In this document: piece after piece, positions 5,227 through 5,406 of the stretch
Layout: the number at the start of each line of letters is the position of its first letter
Position numbering within the stretch: the stretch's first letter is position 1
From: Oscillospiraceae bacterium
Lineage (GTDB): Bacteria; Bacillota; Clostridia; Oscillospirales; Acutalibacteraceae
Assembly: GCA_902795765.1 (NCBI GenBank)
Contig: CADBMQ010000224.1
Coordinates: forward strand, 1 to 5,406
Length of the DNA stretch: 5,406 nt
Direction of reading: 5' to 3'
The notes under the pieces: generated by a model
Told to the model about the DNA's origin: nothing
The model's input: only the letters and a program-made list of their open reading frames with translations
The model's database searches: none
Translations under genes and position numbers: made by a program

Positions 5227-5406
5227 TTATTCTGAAACTTTCTTTTTGAGCAAGCCGAGCAACAACATACCAACTACCGAACCTGCGAGCAATGATACGA
5301 GATACATCGGCCAGTTACCAACAACAGCGAATACGAAGATACCGCCGTGAGGAGCCATAAGTGTGCATTTGAAGAACATAGAGAGAGCACCTGCAACACC
5401 TGAACC
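5227..5406 (-). CDS. fruA: PTS fructose-family transporter EIIC, C-terminal end only
   Basis: The last 59 residues of a membrane permease, running off the right edge of the window in frame from 5406 and ending with TAA at 5229-5227. The visible part reads as an EIIC C-terminus of the fructose family: a hydrophobic helix start (GVAGALSMFF), the conserved APHGGIFVF loop (residues 18-26), VVGN, a final transmembrane helix (about 33-53) and a short cytoplasmic tail LLKKKVSE. APHGGIFVF is characteristic of FruA-type permeases. Whether the missing part carries fused IIA and IIB domains cannot be seen, so the symbol rests on family resemblance. It is the first visible gene of an operon with ptsH (14 nt gap) and ptsI, an arrangement that ties synthesis of the general PTS proteins to fructose-type sugar uptake. 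Confidence 0.85.
   Translation of the reverse strand, partial: GSGVAGALSMFFKCTLMAPHGGIFVFAVVGNWPMYLVSLLAGSVVGMLLLGLLKKKVSE

Overview
The window looks like an ordinary chromosomal segment of a low-to-moderate GC Firmicute, most likely a gut or rumen Clostridia-type organism. HPr carries both His15 and the regulatory Ser46 typical of Firmicutes, ribosome binding sites are strong (GGAGG, AAGGAGAG), and the RNA methyltransferase at the left edge resembles the Bacillus YpsC type. This placement is inferred from gene content and was not tested by any search.

Layout, left to right. Positions 1-921 (+) are the 3' part of a THUMP-type class I SAM-dependent RNA methyltransferase. Its stop overlaps by 4 nt the stop of a convergent small gene (918-1307, -) encoding a stand-alone HIRAN-domain protein with its own promoter. 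A bidirectional hairpin terminator (1371-1401) separates that gene from a DUF5131 (phage Gp37/Gp68-like) gene with a CX6CX2C motif (minus strand, about 1400-2194). Divergent from it, with an apparent gap of 26 bp, is a DUF1295 / steroid 5-alpha-reductase-like membrane protein (2221-3057, +). A 124 bp intergenic region then holds a 30 bp perfect palindrome (shared terminator) and a second AT-rich inverted repeat.

The right-hand 2.2 kb is a phosphotransferase operon on the minus strand: the 3' end of a fructose-family EIIC gene (5227-5406, running off the window), ptsH (4949-5212) and ptsI (3182-4888). Transported sugar is phosphorylated by the relay PEP -> EI -> HPr -> EII, so this cluster supplies both general PTS proteins together with one permease. 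A GC-rich hairpin with a short U tract lies between ptsH and ptsI and could make HPr more abundant than EI.

I see no CRISPR, tRNA, rRNA, insertion sequence or defence system. The least explained part is the small accessory patch at 918-3057 (HIRAN, DUF5131, DUF1295), all of known families but without assigned roles. The most checkable oddities are the non-canonical start candidate of the DUF5131 gene, the ptsH-ptsI hairpin, and the convergent overlap that makes the HIRAN gene a likely target of antisense read-through. There is no gene-free stretch longer than 300 bases.
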